Shown here: positions 41,801 through 51,526 of the stretch, in pieces
How the letters are laid out: every line of letters begins with the position of its first letter
How positions within the stretch are numbered: the first letter of the stretch is position 1
From: Gracilaria gracilis
Taxonomy: Eukaryota > Rhodophyta > Florideophyceae > Gracilariales > Gracilariaceae
DNA length: 64,000 bases
Assembly: GCA_030374805.1 (NCBI GenBank)
Contig: JARGSG010000001.1
Span: forward strand, 744,001 to 808,000
Reading direction: 5' to 3'
Made by a program: the position numbers and the translations under genes
The notes under the pieces: model-generated
What the model saw: the letters and a program-made list of their open reading frames with translations, nothing else
Database searches by the model: none
Told to the model about the DNA's origin: nothing

Positions 41801-43888
41801 GTTTGAGTTTTTTTTCTCCTGATGCTTATCTATTGCTGGATCCGATACTTCAAGCAGTGACGTCGCAATAGCTTCAGCCGCTCGTGTTCTATGCGGGACA
41901 GACTTCTGCAATTCAGAATCACTTACTATCTTTCGTGGGGACATGTAACTCTCAATATAATGACAAGCTGCAAGGGCATCAACACTGCCATGTCCTGCGG
42001 CAAACACTATATCATGGTAGTACTCCGAGTCAAACTTAGACTTGTGTTCTTCTAAGCGAGATTCAGTTGTGATACGCTTCGCCTTAGGATCCAAACTATA
42101 TGAGGGGGACTTGAGTGGCCGGGCTGTGTTTTCAATCGCGCGACGAACGAGAGCAGATGTGTAAGGAATCCCCCGACTCTTCAAAAACGACAAGACGACT
42201 GCCACAGCACCGGCCGCTGAGGGTGAAGACATTGATGTGCCATTCAGCAGCATTTTCTTTCGCAGCATCCACAGCGGAACTGGGGCGATGGCACCCCCTG
42301 GTGAACAGATACTCACTCCCATTGCGCCATCCCAAGTAGGTCCACGTGAGGACCATGTATACGGCAACGCAACAACTGGGCGTGGTTCTAAGATGTTAGA
42401 AGAATCTTGGGTGCTGCTTGCTTCTCTTTGAGTTGTTTCATCATCTCCGACGGTCGTATTTGCTTCATAGTCTCCAAATTCTGAATGTAGCAAGGAGTAC
42501 GCTTCAGTCAACATTGACGGTGTTACATACGCCCCAACTCCGATGATCGCGTCTGTAGTGCCCCCCGGTGCAGACACTGAAGAAAGCCCTGGACCCTCGT
42601 TCCCAGCAGAACTCAAAAAAAGGACATTATGCTTGTTGACCAACTTCTCCACCAAGGTCACGAAGCGCCCTCGGTTAATATCTCGAGAGTGTTCACCAAA
42701 ACTCATATTACACACATCAACCCGAATTGGTTCAATATCCGCAGCATTTTCCTGAGTGTGGGAAGTCGACACGGACTCCTGACTATCATTGGGATTCTCC
42801 GGAGACACTTTCTGAGCGCCATCTCCAGCGAGGGAACCATCTGCTTCCGGTTCTTTCTCCATCCGTGGTGGGGCACTGTGATTGAGAACGTAGGCCAAAG
42901 CGCGCATAGCGCCTTGGTGTGTTTCCATGCTAGACAAACGTGAGTCCCCTATTTTAAGGCTCACGATTCTGGCTCCGGGTGCAAGACCATTGAGATGCGG
43001 AGAGTCTGGAAAGTGAGCAGCGAGAATGCCTGCTACATGCGTTCCATGGGAACCGCCATCTACGACAATGCTGACCAGATTGCCATCTTCATATATATTT
43101 GTACCGAAGTTCATCATTACACCGCCTCCAAATTGAGAGAAGTTACCATGCACTGCATAATCTTCTAAGACGTCACAGTGATCCAGATTTCCGTTCTCGG
43201 AAGTGTCGACGACTGCCCGCCATCTTGTGCCATCATGGAAGACGAGAACATCGAAAAGAGGACCGTGGTCGACGTAGGCCTTGTCCATAGACAGCAAAAT
43301 GGCCTGGCGCGCTTCTAACTCCTCCGCACTCGGTTGGGAGTCCTTTCTCTCGTCCTGTTGATACAACTGCTGTCGAACAGAGTTGAGAGCACCACGGATA
43401 TGCTTGTCCCATGCGGCTCGCCTTTCTTTCCTTAATCTGGATATGAGAGTGCTGGGAAAAAGCTCGTAACCTTGCTTGACGCCTAACTTGAAAACTCTGG
43501 ACGGATTAAGGGCAATGACATGCTGTGGAACAGTAAGTGTGCGACCCGAAAGCCCTTGAATGGTATTATCAGGGGAATTCAAAGTAATTGAAGTAGTGGT
43601 AATGACATCGCCAGACGCCGTGCAGTCGACGATGTCCACGACTTTTCTCTTGTTGTCTGTGGTATGAGAGAGACCCGGTGCTCCTGGATCGACGCCAGTG
43701 TCCAGCACAGCGACGGTGATACCAGAGCCATCCGCGCCAGTGGAGTTGACGAGGGCGGAAACGCGTGTGACATCCTTTGGAATGAGACTGGATGGACGCG
43801 TCGGAATGTGCGTGTGTGAATGTTGAGGGGGCATTTGGGCGAGAGATGATGTCTTATGGGGGTGCGGCATGCTCGTCCGAGACGCCAT
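38840..43888 (-). CDS. TPP2: Tripeptidyl peptidase II
   Basis: The protein has 1682 residues from ATG 43888 (MASRTSMPH); the longer frame to 44020 starts with GTG. It is a subtilisin-family (S8) serine peptidase with catalytic Asp63 (VAVLDTGVDPGAPG), His281 (GGSHGTHVAGIL), the oxyanion Asn in SSAGNEGPGLSS and Ser552 (NGTSMSSPSAAGA). The ~220-residue insertion between Asp and His is typical of TPP II. Long beta-rich and helical C-terminal regions follow. TPP II forms giant spindle complexes in the cytosol and removes tripeptides from peptides released by the proteasome. At 1682 residues it is longer than the ~1250-1380 of animal and plant enzymes; part of the excess is a charged, disordered stretch near 39700-39850. 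Single exon. Confidence 0.93.
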   Translation of the reverse strand: MASRTSMPHPHKTSSLAQMPPQHSHTHIPTRPSSLIPKDVTRVSALVNSTGADGSGITVAVLDTGVDPGAPGLSHTTDNKRKVVDIVDCTASGDVITTTSITLNSPDNTIQGLSGRTLTVPQHVIALNPSRVFKLGVKQGYELFPSTLISRLRKERRAAWDKHIRGALNSVRQQLYQQDERKDSQPSAEELEARQAILLSMDKAYVDHGPLFDVLVFHDGTRWRAVVDTSENGNLDHCDVLEDYAVHGNFSQFGGGVMMNFGTNIYEDGNLVSIVVDGGSHGTHVAGILAAHFPDSPHLNGLAPGARIVSLKIGDSRLSSMETHQGAMRALAYVLNHSAPPRMEKEPEADGSLAGDGAQKVSPENPNDSQESVSTSHTQENAADIEPIRVDVCNMSFGEHSRDINRGRFVTLVEKLVNKHNVLFLSSAGNEGPGLSSVSAPGGTTDAIIGVGAYVTPSMLTEAYSLLHSEFGDYEANTTVGDDETTQREASSTQDSSNILEPRPVVALPYTWSSRGPTWDGAMGVSICSPGGAIAPVPLWMLRKKMLLNGTSMSSPSAAGAVAVVLSFLKSRGIPYTSALVRRAIENTARPLKSPSYSLDPKAKRITTESRLEEHKSKFDSEYYHDIVFAAGHGSVDALAACHYIESYMSPRKIVSDSELQKSVPHRTRAAEAIATSLLEVSDPAIDKHQEKKNSNGPTTVDKVIYYRTHENCGDSSFCLQDWCIKVKIEDGSPARRSSSNPGFGALNTTRGIYLRGEAQTSSVHKASVSIQLVPRDEDCVESKKALSDMEVVLSLHCSASWVEVPSTMMLLGAGRSFSASIDPTKLTSGRAHYAEVVGMVFNSGQRRGNEGPVFRVPIAVHKPEPLVDGVTIKPLRDLSFAPGSVIRRFYDAPIGATYALLRINTGKLSLPSDSNITGLHSSIQGRLSEDASAVEFSELSSHPSHPDELSGFPLVKRHRSRSAGEQRSDMNDVKMDVTPKKTNSEPAGISQTKRPGSNRITGAADARSFEVHVVQLGPRRHCGELESRQFCTLRPGVVKELIVKVKGGCTLELCLAQLWSSPGDSIIETVDLAFGGLLPNPSSLCVSSGASCFPHVEVANFLEAPTTHVRGVGYISGYAPRGTLCKIQRVVSPSSSKLRALVERDIFPENGIVFQLELQYEFDVYDSSSTVRLLFPGLNGAVYEAEVEGGPYVTVHDRNKQFMYASDIYPREMSLGKGEYSATAYIRHDKVDVLERLRDLGVTVQYEMSSTINLDAFDSCQGASLGLDHRRSPKSTTTLECGERRAFYFAVPKRSSLPKWTAVGDIAVGQMSIDKVLSASSSSSRRGNYVPSYPIYMFIGPLTTSSKAENKAPREKNKPRESTEDPNRNGDESSGQAEGNDGQTNRSSEDPDKWFEDATRKLRLKRLRSLLKECKFNAFDTLYASLQEKYQEDTEFLLLNLERHDVHLARLHRKDGVSDGFRESVDRIVQMADAICRTLNPTAVAAHFGMMVDTENSEEVSRRKQFETKKVQLIEALFRKARALCLSSLPNLATFATIVVPVSEERTRVNGQFYDSSLSENTDKSIDDKCEQAFKDLMRWVTLDGKGSMPGSSSKSEMCDGSTTSEDLALMGSFREVRRGQPGFALRVLDNYYGNGSSRRTEAQRVVAFREALFRQLGWAYLADRERDYARVRYPKHFAPF

Positions 43889-44578
43889 GGTCTTGGAAAC
43901 GCCGCCCGGGTGAGAACCGGGTGAGAACCAAATCTGAACTAAACGGTACCTGTAGTAGACGAAAGGGTTCTGTCGGCACCACCATTCCGGCAAATGTGTG
44001 TCTTGTCCAATGCCACTCACCCACGTGTGAGAAAATCACCTTGATCAAGCAAAAAAAAACCTTATTGCTCTCCATCATGGATGATCTTGCGCGCCGTGAA
44101 AGCCATTACGCCTTCCAGTCTTCTTCTGTCCAAGAACACCAACTGGTATCTATCCACTTGTACATGTAAACTTTATCTCTCATATCTCTATGAGACGTTG
44201 CTCCAATTTACTGAGAGTACGAAGCTAATACCTGGTTTACGCTTTTGTTTTCCCCAGCAATTATGCCAAAGCGTACTGAAATGTTATCCTGCGTTCGACG
44301 GGCGCGAACTCGGTTCATGGTTCGACACCCACCGCATTAGCGCGATGCAGGAGACGAATCCAAAACACAAGTTAAGCTTCCTTCATTGCGGTGCATTATC
44401 CATCCCTGCTACGAGAACTAAGCGATCTATCCCATAATTCTTTCTTCGGCATACACACGGCCGTTATTGGAATTCGACGTTATGGTTCAACAGTCGAGAC
44501 ACCACACGGCGCTTGAACCACCGTTGTATCACTGCTACATGTTCGAATTAATACGCCTGTCAACTCATCGCCCGTCCG
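43889..44578. promoter_or_regulatory. Divergent promoter region of TPP2 and the GT90 gene
   Basis: About 690 bp. CCACGTGT at 44021-44028 lies ~135 bp before the TPP2 start. No other gene is supported here. Confidence 0.4.
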
Positions 44579-46291
44579 ATGGCCCCGCAGAAAGTTCTTC
44601 ACGAACCATGTACAGTTTCATCTACATCCATAGCTTATACTCGTTATGGTGAGTCCAGCATGGGCAACATGCAGACCCGATCGTGCTCCGTCAATGCGTT
44701 GGAATTTCGGGAGCTCAGCACGTCATGGAGCGCGGCTGCAGACAGTTGCTTCATCTCTATACGTCGTCGATTTCGTCGTATCCCTTTGCTATCTCTCATT
44801 CTGTTAACGGTTTGTGCGATTGCCGTTTACACAGCTGAGTACCCACGACCAAGAGCTAAGCGCCCGATGCCTGCGCTTAATACGCGAATACCTTCGAGCC
44901 CTAGTCCGCATCCGCCTACTCCCACAGCAATAGATCAAAACAAGTATGATCCTCGCGAACCCCAGGCAACTACAATGGCTGTTCATGAGTCGGAGAGACC
45001 CAATGTTCACGCTCATGCTCGTAATGTGAGTATAGGTACTGTTTCTGTGAGCAGAAATCTGCCTCCTTCGAACTCCTCTGTTCGAAAAGCGTACGCTCGT
45101 CTTGCTAGTTCTTACTTGTCACCCTTTAAAAGCCGCGGTAAGATCACCAATAGCTCGTACATGGAATCCTACTTTGGCAGCGAAGGCCAAGGCAGTGGCT
45201 GTTTCCTTTTGCAAGTGAAGAACGGCTCTATGTTCCTCCATGACCGACTTGGAGTGCTCTCCAAGATGGCTCCACATCGCGCTTTGAGATTACGAGAAGC
45301 TTTGCGATGGATAGAATCAAGTGTGTCGCGAGGAATCGTTGACAACTTTGAAATGGTGATTTCCACCACGGACGGAGTAGCGACTACTTGTAAGAATCAC
45401 ACATATCGGATGCCCGCTCCTGGACCTTCGAGACCAATCTTTGGAGCCATCACGTGCAACATTTCCCACAACATTCCTTTTCCTTTGATGTTATCGGATG
45501 TATTGAGAAGAGGAGTTCCCGATAAGTTTTGGGAGACTAGATCCCAGACAGTAGATGAATGGGATGATGCAATGGATCGTTTTGCGCTGCTTGACGCCAA
45601 CGCGGTTCCGTGGAACTTAAAACAAGCGCGTGCGGTATTCAGGGGCCGTATTCGGATTTCTGCGTTCTTGAGTGACCGGGAGGGCTTTGATTCGTCATGC
45701 GATAGAGTTGGAAGAACAGCACTCTGGGCTCGGGCGCACAAACATGAAGAATTGCAAAGGAAGTGGGCGTTTTCAAAGGCACTTGAGAGAAGAATCTGGC
45801 CATGGCCCATATCATGGTTTCTTCCAAAAACAGAATCTCTTCTCGATGTTAAGATAGACGGTACCTGTGGAAAGCGAATCTATGTAACCGATAACATGTC
45901 GATGCAAAAGCAAGCTGGGTACAAGTACATCGTTCATGTGGAAGGTAACTCCTTCTGGGCTGACAGGCTGTTGTTGCTATTGTTTGGCTCCAGTGCCATT
46001 CTGAAACAAGAAACGCCATGTGCAATGTTTTTCGAACCGTTGCTCCAGCCGAAAGTACACTACATTGCGGTGGACTTTTGGTTTGGAAATGTACTGAGAA
46101 AGGTCAAATGGGCTCGCGAACATGATGAAGAAGTGTTGCAGATCGTACGAAATGCTAGACAGTTTGCTGCAGAATACCTGTCGACTTCAGGTATTCAAAC
46201 ATATGTGGATGAGCTTTTGAAACAATATGTGGAATTGTTGGCGAACAGACGAATTGAAGTGAGATCAGGTGGTGTGAAGGTGTATCCTTAG
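44579..46291 (+). CDS. GT90 (CAP10-type) glycosyltransferase, Golgi type II membrane protein
   Basis: The protein has 570 residues. A cytosolic tail of ~70 residues precedes a signal anchor (LLSLILLTVCAIAVYTA). A Pro/Ser-rich stem leads to a lumenal domain from ~180. The C-terminal part has the CAP10/KDEL-type GT90 hallmark: YKYIVHVEGNSFWADRLLLLLF, then AILKQETPCAMFFEPLLQPKVHYIAVD, then helices ending in YVELLANR. Known GT90 members transfer xylose or glucose in the ER or Golgi, for example POGLUT on protein Ser and CAP10 on fungal capsule. In an alga a role in matrix polysaccharide or glycoprotein xylosylation is a reasonable inference. A shorter start at the MGNMQ methionine is possible. 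Confidence 0.8.
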   Translation: MAPQKVLHEPCTVSSTSIAYTRYGESSMGNMQTRSCSVNALEFRELSTSWSAAADSCFISIRRRFRRIPLLSLILLTVCAIAVYTAEYPRPRAKRPMPALNTRIPSSPSPHPPTPTAIDQNKYDPREPQATTMAVHESERPNVHAHARNVSIGTVSVSRNLPPSNSSVRKAYARLASSYLSPFKSRGKITNSSYMESYFGSEGQGSGCFLLQVKNGSMFLHDRLGVLSKMAPHRALRLREALRWIESSVSRGIVDNFEMVISTTDGVATTCKNHTYRMPAPGPSRPIFGAITCNISHNIPFPLMLSDVLRRGVPDKFWETRSQTVDEWDDAMDRFALLDANAVPWNLKQARAVFRGRIRISAFLSDREGFDSSCDRVGRTALWARAHKHEELQRKWAFSKALERRIWPWPISWFLPKTESLLDVKIDGTCGKRIYVTDNMSMQKQAGYKYIVHVEGNSFWADRLLLLLFGSSAILKQETPCAMFFEPLLQPKVHYIAVDFWFGNVLRKVKWAREHDEEVLQIVRNARQFAAEYLSTSGIQTYVDELLKQYVELLANRRIEVRSGGVKVYP

Positions 46292-46498
46292 TACAGGGGT
46301 AGAGCTGGAAAGAGATAATGATTTGAATGAGGATAAACGCTCTTGTATTTGTCTACTTTGTACAGCCTAAGTTTACACTTGGTACTAATATAACTTTGTT
46401 AGCTAGCCATTGGCGATCTATTGTTAGTATACATCATGTTGATGGCTCTCTGAACACAGCCGAGAAGAAAGCATACCCAAAGCTAAGGGAGTCCCCGG

Positions 46499-47437
46499 CT
46501 AGCGAGCTGTCTTCTTTGAAATGGAAGTTTCCAAGTGGACGGTGGCCAGCACTCGAGACCTGCGAATATGATACACAATTCGTTTAGATATCTTTCTCAT
46601 AGGTCGTGTCCATGTGGAGCGTGGGTTTACGACATGGTAAGTGAGGGGTCGGGAGAGTATCGGCATAGACTGCAGCGCATGAGAGACGTCTTCCTTGAAG
46701 AACATGTTAGAGGGGGGAGTATTCTTGAGAGCGGTCGGAGGTGCAAGTAGAAAGAGCCACATTCTTTTTGGAAGCGGGAAGGTTGAAGGATTTGTTCTCA
46801 GCGTTGCATCCCAATTGAGCATGGAATGAAAGGAATGTCTTGGATGCAGTAAACAGCCCATGAGCAAAAAGTCCGGGCGTAGGGATCTTAGCGATGATAG
46901 TGCTTGAAACGATGGCTGTGCGGATGAATGTAAATTTTGGTGTTAGCGTTGGACGCAAGAACATAAACAGGTGTGATAGAAATGAAGGGTGAAAGCACGT
47001 ACTCTGTCGGGAAGAAGAAAGACTCGCATGTGAACAGGAGCAGAATCGATGAAGGCATTGGGCGCAAAATCACTGACATAAGGGACGTGACGCAGTGCAG
47101 GCGGTTTACAAACGCTCAACGGCTTTGGTGGGAACGATTCACAAACGGCAGAAACGCATTGTAAGGCGCAAGCATAAGCATCAGAACGAGCGCAGAGGAC
47201 AATCTGTGCGACAGCATCGCCAACGCGACGGTCGTAGATGGCGCGCTCCTTGAGCAAGGAGGAGAACGAAAGCGTGGTGTTGGAGTCGAGAAGCTGAAGG
47301 TCGAAGATGCGGGCGCGACAGAGAGGACAGTGCGTGGTCTCGAGACGCGGAGAGCAGGCATGGCAAACGGCGGCATGTCTGCAGGGATGAAAACGTGTTG
47401 TGACTGGTGCGCTGAGACAAATGACGCAGTTAGACAT
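46499..47437 (-). CDS. RING finger protein, probable E3 ubiquitin ligase, two exons
   Basis: The N terminus is a RING domain at residues 4-42: CVICLSAP, HPCRHAAVCHACSPRL, CPLCRARI (C3HC4 pattern). The first exon runs 47437-47003. Read without splicing, the frame stops at 46943. A good intron at 47002-46916 (donor AGA|GTACGT, internal GCTAAC, acceptor CACAG, 87 nt, phase 0) joins it to an open frame ending at 46499, giving 283 residues. The second part is helical with a hydrophobic patch (KRMWLFLLAPP) and is unrecognised. RING proteins recruit ubiquitin-charged E2 enzymes. The RING is certain; the splice is inferred. Confidence 0.65.
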
Positions 47438-48281
47438 GGTAGTTTCTGCACGGGCAGCTGCGGATGAGCGCTGCGTGAAGCGTGAAGAGGGGGGGGAGGG
47501 GGGGAGCGACGGTGGTTTTTAGGTGGAGATACGCTTGGTATAGGCTAAGGTATATATACGGTAGGTGTGCAACACGTGATTGGCGAAGCAAAAAGACGCA
47601 CAATCAGCGCGGCTTGAATGTGTCGAGACCAAATCCGACAGGCGCCACTTACAAAGGCGCGCGCGGTCAAACTGTTGTCGAGCGCACAGTCCATGTAGGC
47701 GCGATGGCACGCAGCTCGCGTGCACCTGTTTGGTTGCGATGCACGCGAACGCGCACACGCCGGGGGGGAGGGGGGGCGAGGCGCCGCCGCAGCGAACGCC
47801 ACGGACGCTCGCGCGCGCGCGGCTGACGCGCTGCGCGCGCGCGAGCTGCCGGCGCCTTCGTTGGCCGGCGCCTTTTCGCTGACGGTGCGAGCCGTGGAGG
47901 AGGCGACGCTGCGTCAACTCCTCCAAGTCACTGGCCCACACAGTCCATCTGATAGACTCTATCAACGCGGGAAAGCGCGTTGATGGCGTCCAACAAACTG
48001 ACCGCCCGAACGGCATCAACAAAAGCTTAACAAAGCTTGCGCTCGGCGCTCTCTCTCTCTAGAGGAGGCGCTCGGCGCTCGGCGCTCGGCGCTTGGCGCT
48101 TGGCGCGCGTATACGTGGCCACGTTGTACGGCCGTGCGTTGTGGCTCGGGGCGCCGCCAGATCCGCGCTGGTTAAACCTGCAGCGGCGCACATCTGAGCT
48201 CCACCTACGCGCCGCGCGCTCATCCGCCCGCCGCCGCCGTCGTCGTCCGTTGCACTGCCGTTAGCTTCTTCAGCAGCCGTC
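47438..48281. promoter_or_regulatory. GC-rich divergent promoter of the RING and Tim17/22/23 genes
   Basis: About 840 bp, GC-rich. It contains ACACGTGA at 47572, a TATATATA at ~47550, guanine runs at ~47490-47508 and ~47760-47780, CG-alternating DNA at ~47808-47845 and a 7-bp tandem repeat at 48066-48104. The many open frames come from base composition and lack motifs. Confidence 0.5.
48066..48104 (+). repeat. Tandem GGCGCTY heptamer repeat
   Basis: Five units of GGCGCTC or GGCGCTT stand ~200 bp before the Tim17/22/23-family start. Confidence 0.7.
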
Positions 48282-48827
48282 ATGAATCGCCGATCTGCGC
48301 TCACGCCCGCGCTCTGCCCCCATCCGCGCTCCGTGCGTCGCGTGCCGGCCTTCGCACACGCGCACGCCAACGCCGCGCCGTCCGCGCCGCCGCTTGGGCA
48401 GCAACTCACCTTGCAGTCGCTCACGCCCACGGAGCGCTTGCTGGAGGTGTTTCTCGCCACCTCGTCGAGTATGTTGAATGGCGGCGTGTTCGGTGCCATC
48501 TTCGGCTTCTTCTCCGGCTTGTGGACCAATCGCGGCGCCTTTCGACCGGCGTTTGCGGAGGCTGGTAACAACCTCAGGTCGTGGGCTGCCATTTCGGCCG
48601 TTTATGCCGGCTTGCAGACTGCTAGTAAGGTGATTCGAAACAAGGATGATCGCTACAATTCCGTCATTGGCGCTTGTGGCAGTGGTGCTACTTTTTATGT
48701 TCGTTCGGGTCCGCGCGCTGCCGCACAGGGATGTGTCACTTTCGCCGCGCTCAGTTATCTCATTGATGCGCTGGTAGTGCCCAAGGAAGATCCTAACAGT
48801 GATGAAGCCATACTTAGAAAACGCTAA
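48282..48827 (+). CDS. Tim17/Tim22/Tim23-family membrane protein
   Basis: The protein has 181 residues. The first ~45 residues are rich in Arg, Ala, Pro and His without acidic residues, like an organelle targeting sequence. The core ~60-165 has the four glycine-rich helices of the Tim17/22/23 family: GGVFGAIFGFFSGLW, then WAAISAVYAGLQTASKVI, then a R-x-K/N-D-D loop, then YNSVIGACGSGATFYVRSG and AAAQGCVTFAALSYLIDAL. The R-N-K-D-D element between helices 2 and 3 is the family's conserved loop. Relatives act in mitochondrial protein import (Tim17, 22, 23) or in plastid outer-envelope transport (OEP16). Which one cannot be decided here. Confidence 0.8.
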   Translation: MNRRSALTPALCPHPRSVRRVPAFAHAHANAAPSAPPLGQQLTLQSLTPTERLLEVFLATSSSMLNGGVFGAIFGFFSGLWTNRGAFRPAFAEAGNNLRSWAAISAVYAGLQTASKVIRNKDDRYNSVIGACGSGATFYVRSGPRAAAQGCVTFAALSYLIDALVVPKEDPNSDEAILRKR

Positions 48828-48915
48828 TCTCACATACAACCTCACTCTCACCGCCACTCTATCGCACAAACAAGCACATACGCACGCACACAGCCCTCCA
48901 ACACCCACCCACATG

Positions 48916-48916
<1 letters not shown>

Positions 48917-48993
<77 letters not shown>

Positions 48994-49002
48994 CATGCAT
49001 GC
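48917..49002. repeat. (AC)n microsatellite followed by ATGC repeat
   Basis: An uninterrupted AC dinucleotide run of about 70 bp ends in ATGCATGCATGCATGG. It lies in the 3' flank of the Tim17/22/23-family gene. Confidence 0.95.
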
Positions 49003-49279
49003 ATGGCTGCGTACGATCGTACCTATTGTACCTAGTTGTGCAACTATCATGATTTGCTACTTCTTATGGTTCGACTCACCTCATTGAGCGGCGAGGTAGC
49101 GCCTTTCGAGCAACCGAATGTGCATTTCGTTTACTGCATTCCCCTCCCCGAGCACTCGTTCGTCTAGTCGCACGGACGTACCTCCCCATCATTCCTTCCA
49201 AACAAAACCCTTTTCTTCAACAACAACAACAACAACAACTCCATTCGCCTCTTGTTTTTCTCCTCCAGTGCATCAGCAT

Positions 49280-49753
49280 CTAAAGCTCTGTACGATCCAC
49301 CTCGGGTTTAATATCAAACACGCTCTTTATGGAAAACCCACAGTCGGCACAGGTAGCAATATCTTGTTGTAAAGCATTTTTCATACATCTTACATGAGCG
49401 TAATCACCGCAAGGTATCTGAAGATATGCTCCTGTTCCATCCCCCATACATAATCCGCAGCTTTGTGCATTTATCTTCCCTTCATTTCTTAGTACGCTCA
49501 GTTCATTGTGAGAAATTCGGTATTGACCGCAAAAGTAGTGGATTTCCTCATCTCTTAATCTTCGCAAAGATGACTTGTCGTCCTGAAAACGGGCTGCTTT
49601 TGTTATCTTTTCGTCTTCGCGGATTTGGTACTTTGTTCTTTTGATCATCAGAAGCATCAGCAAAGCCGTTAGTACTCCGGAGGGGAAGAACAGCAGCTGC
49701 AGTAACCAATCCAAGGCTGTTGACCCAAACACTGTTTCAATCGTTCCGGCCAT
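49280..49753 (-). CDS. Membrane-anchored RING-like zinc-finger protein
   Basis: The protein has 157 residues from ATG 49753. One N-terminal membrane helix (LLQLLFFPSGVLTALLMLLMI) is followed by a charged helical segment and a zinc-binding cluster at ~98-139: CGLCMGDGTG, IPCGDYAHVRC, CADC. The spacing C-x2-C...C-x4-H-x2-C...C-x2-C is RING-variant-like. Membrane RING proteins are often E3 ligases acting in ER-associated degradation or vesicle sorting, but the family is not identified and the short loop lengths make activity uncertain. Confidence 0.6.
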   Translation of the reverse strand: MAGTIETVFGSTALDWLLQLLFFPSGVLTALLMLLMIKRTKYQIREDEKITKAARFQDDKSSLRRLRDEEIHYFCGQYRISHNELSVLRNEGKINAQSCGLCMGDGTGAYLQIPCGDYAHVRCMKNALQQDIATCADCGFSIKSVFDIKPEVDRTEL

Positions 49754-50360
49754 CGTTTGCGAAACAGCTAAATATCAGTTGAGTGGGAGCCCAGTTTGTT
49801 TCAACTTGTTCAATGGTTCATGAGTGCTCGTTGTTGGTAGAAAAACAAAGCAGCACCATCGTATTGCGACGAGGAGCTCTCCTGCTGCTACTGATTTTAG
49901 ACCACGTTATGCTGCAAACGAAGCTGCTTTCGAATATTTTCCTGCTTCGCTTATGATGAAGGTATGAACACCAATCTCGAGTTGCTCAAAAGCCTACACG
50001 AAAACGAGAGGGCGCATCGTTGTGATGATCACTTGCGTGTCATGCTCTCCTTCTCGGATTCTGCTGCTGAACTCACCGCGCTAGAGCTCAAAAATGGTTC
50101 CAAGAAAAAGAATGCCAAAACTCATCAAGGCACAAGCTTTAGACATCTCCTGTTCTTCAACCTTCTGTTCTATATGAAGCTCATGTTGACCATATCAGAC
50201 AGAGGTCTGAAAGGTGAATTCTATGTCTATTGTTACCTTCGTAAAACGCATCTCAATACCCTATCGTATTTATCAACTGTGGAGTCTGTCGCGGCTTGTG
50301 GTGGCGTGTCCACAAGTTTCTTGAAACCAACATGGCAACCTTCTAGCCTGGAACGGCCTT
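49754..50360. other. Stretch without a supported gene
   Basis: A plus-strand frame of 141 codons at 49964-50389 overlaps the end of the dehydrogenase gene on the other strand and shows no domain. The stretch should include the promoter of the membrane RING-like gene and the 3' end of the dehydrogenase. Confidence 0.3.
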
Positions 50361-51526
50361 TTACGATTCGGCCTGCGGATCTATCGTGACTTTGACCGAT
50401 TTGGAACCATCATTGACCATACCAATCGCTTCAACGACGTCATCAAGAGGGTACGAGTGGGATACAATGCGCTCAGTGGGCAACAGACCCCTTTTCATCA
50501 TATCAATTGCATTTACATACCCACGATCCCCTGAGCAATGGCCACCTTTGATAACCAGTTCTTTGGTATCTCCTATTATCGTCCAGTCCACAGTGGTAGC
50601 CTTGCCAAACACAGAAAACTCCACCATTGTCGCTGCCTTTCGACAACAATGCAAGCCCTGTATCACACTGGCGGGAGCACCAGCTGCTTCTAGGTATACA
50701 TCACATCCATGTCCTGAACTCATGTCCCTCACAGTTTGTACTACATTTTCTCTCGTTGCGTTAAGCACGACATCAGCGCCACATTCACGGGCAATTTCGA
50801 GACGTTTGTCGTCAAGGTCGACTGCTATGAGACGAGAAGGACCACGGAGACGTGCTGCAGCCACCATACCCAAACCAATTGGACCACATCCACTAACGAC
50901 AGCCACATCTCCCAAGGCAATTTCAGCCCGCTCGACTCCATGCACAGCACAGCTGAGAGGTTCTGTATACACCATCTCGGAAGTGCTTAACGAGTTTGGG
51001 AAAACGTGAACAATAGCCTTGGACGGAATCTTCATAAACTGTGCCATACCACCTGGTACATTGGTATGGAAGCCAAAGATATCATGAGGAGCACATAACC
51101 ACCGCATACCTTTCTTGCAATAGAAGCATTCTTGGCAAGCCATAACTTGCTCAGCGGTCACGTACTGGCCAACATTAACACCGTCTCTCTTTGATACAAG
51201 TACCTCGCCACAGAACTCATGCCCCGGGATCACCGGCGTTTGTACGTACGCGGGACGTGTTTCATCCCCCCAGAACCTGATGTATTGGTTAGAGAAATGA
51301 ATCAAAATAACACTGACTTCCATACTAGACAAGATAATCGAACTTACATTGGCGCTCCTGCATAGCATTTAGCATCACCAGCACATACACCACATCGTTT
51401 GACCCGAAGAAGAAGTTCTCCAGGCAGCAGCGTTGGAACGTCAAGCCGTTTGGTTTTGTAGTCCTTGATGCCGCTGCACAACACGCCATTCATGGTCTCG
51501 GGTACGCTGGTGTCGCGAACGCTCAT
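50361..51526 (-). CDS. Zinc-dependent polyol/alcohol dehydrogenase (MDR family)
   Basis: There are two exons: 51526-51348 and 51276-50361, giving 364 residues. The 71-nt intron has donor GTAAGT, branch CTCTAAC and acceptor CAG, phase 2. Catalytic zinc ligands are Cys in CGVCAGD and the His-Glu of PGHEF. The structural zinc site is CQECFYCKKGMRWLC. The NAD-binding loop is SGCGPIGLG with an acidic pocket VDLDDKR that favours NAD over NADP. The stretch CAGDAKCYAGAPMFWG resembles erythritol/threitol and sorbitol dehydrogenases. It should oxidise a polyol in the cytosol; the substrate is uncertain. Red algae store and use sugar alcohols, which fits loosely. ATG 51526 is used; the longer frame has no ATG. 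Confidence 0.85.

Noticed and set aside
44310..44345. GGTTCGACACC resembling a tRNA T-loop
   Set aside because: No complementary T-stem, acceptor stem or D-arm can be formed around it.
48270..49004. 244-codon minus-strand frame beginning with Cys-Val repeats
   Set aside because: Its start is the AC microsatellite read in reverse, and the rest is antisense to the Tim17/22/23-family gene.
49964..50389. 141-codon plus-strand frame
   Set aside because: No motif, no good upstream signal, and it overlaps the 3' end of the dehydrogenase gene. A real small gene cannot be excluded.
50386..51009. 207-codon plus-strand frame
   Set aside because: It is antisense to the dehydrogenase, and the zinc and NAD motifs on the minus strand are decisive.
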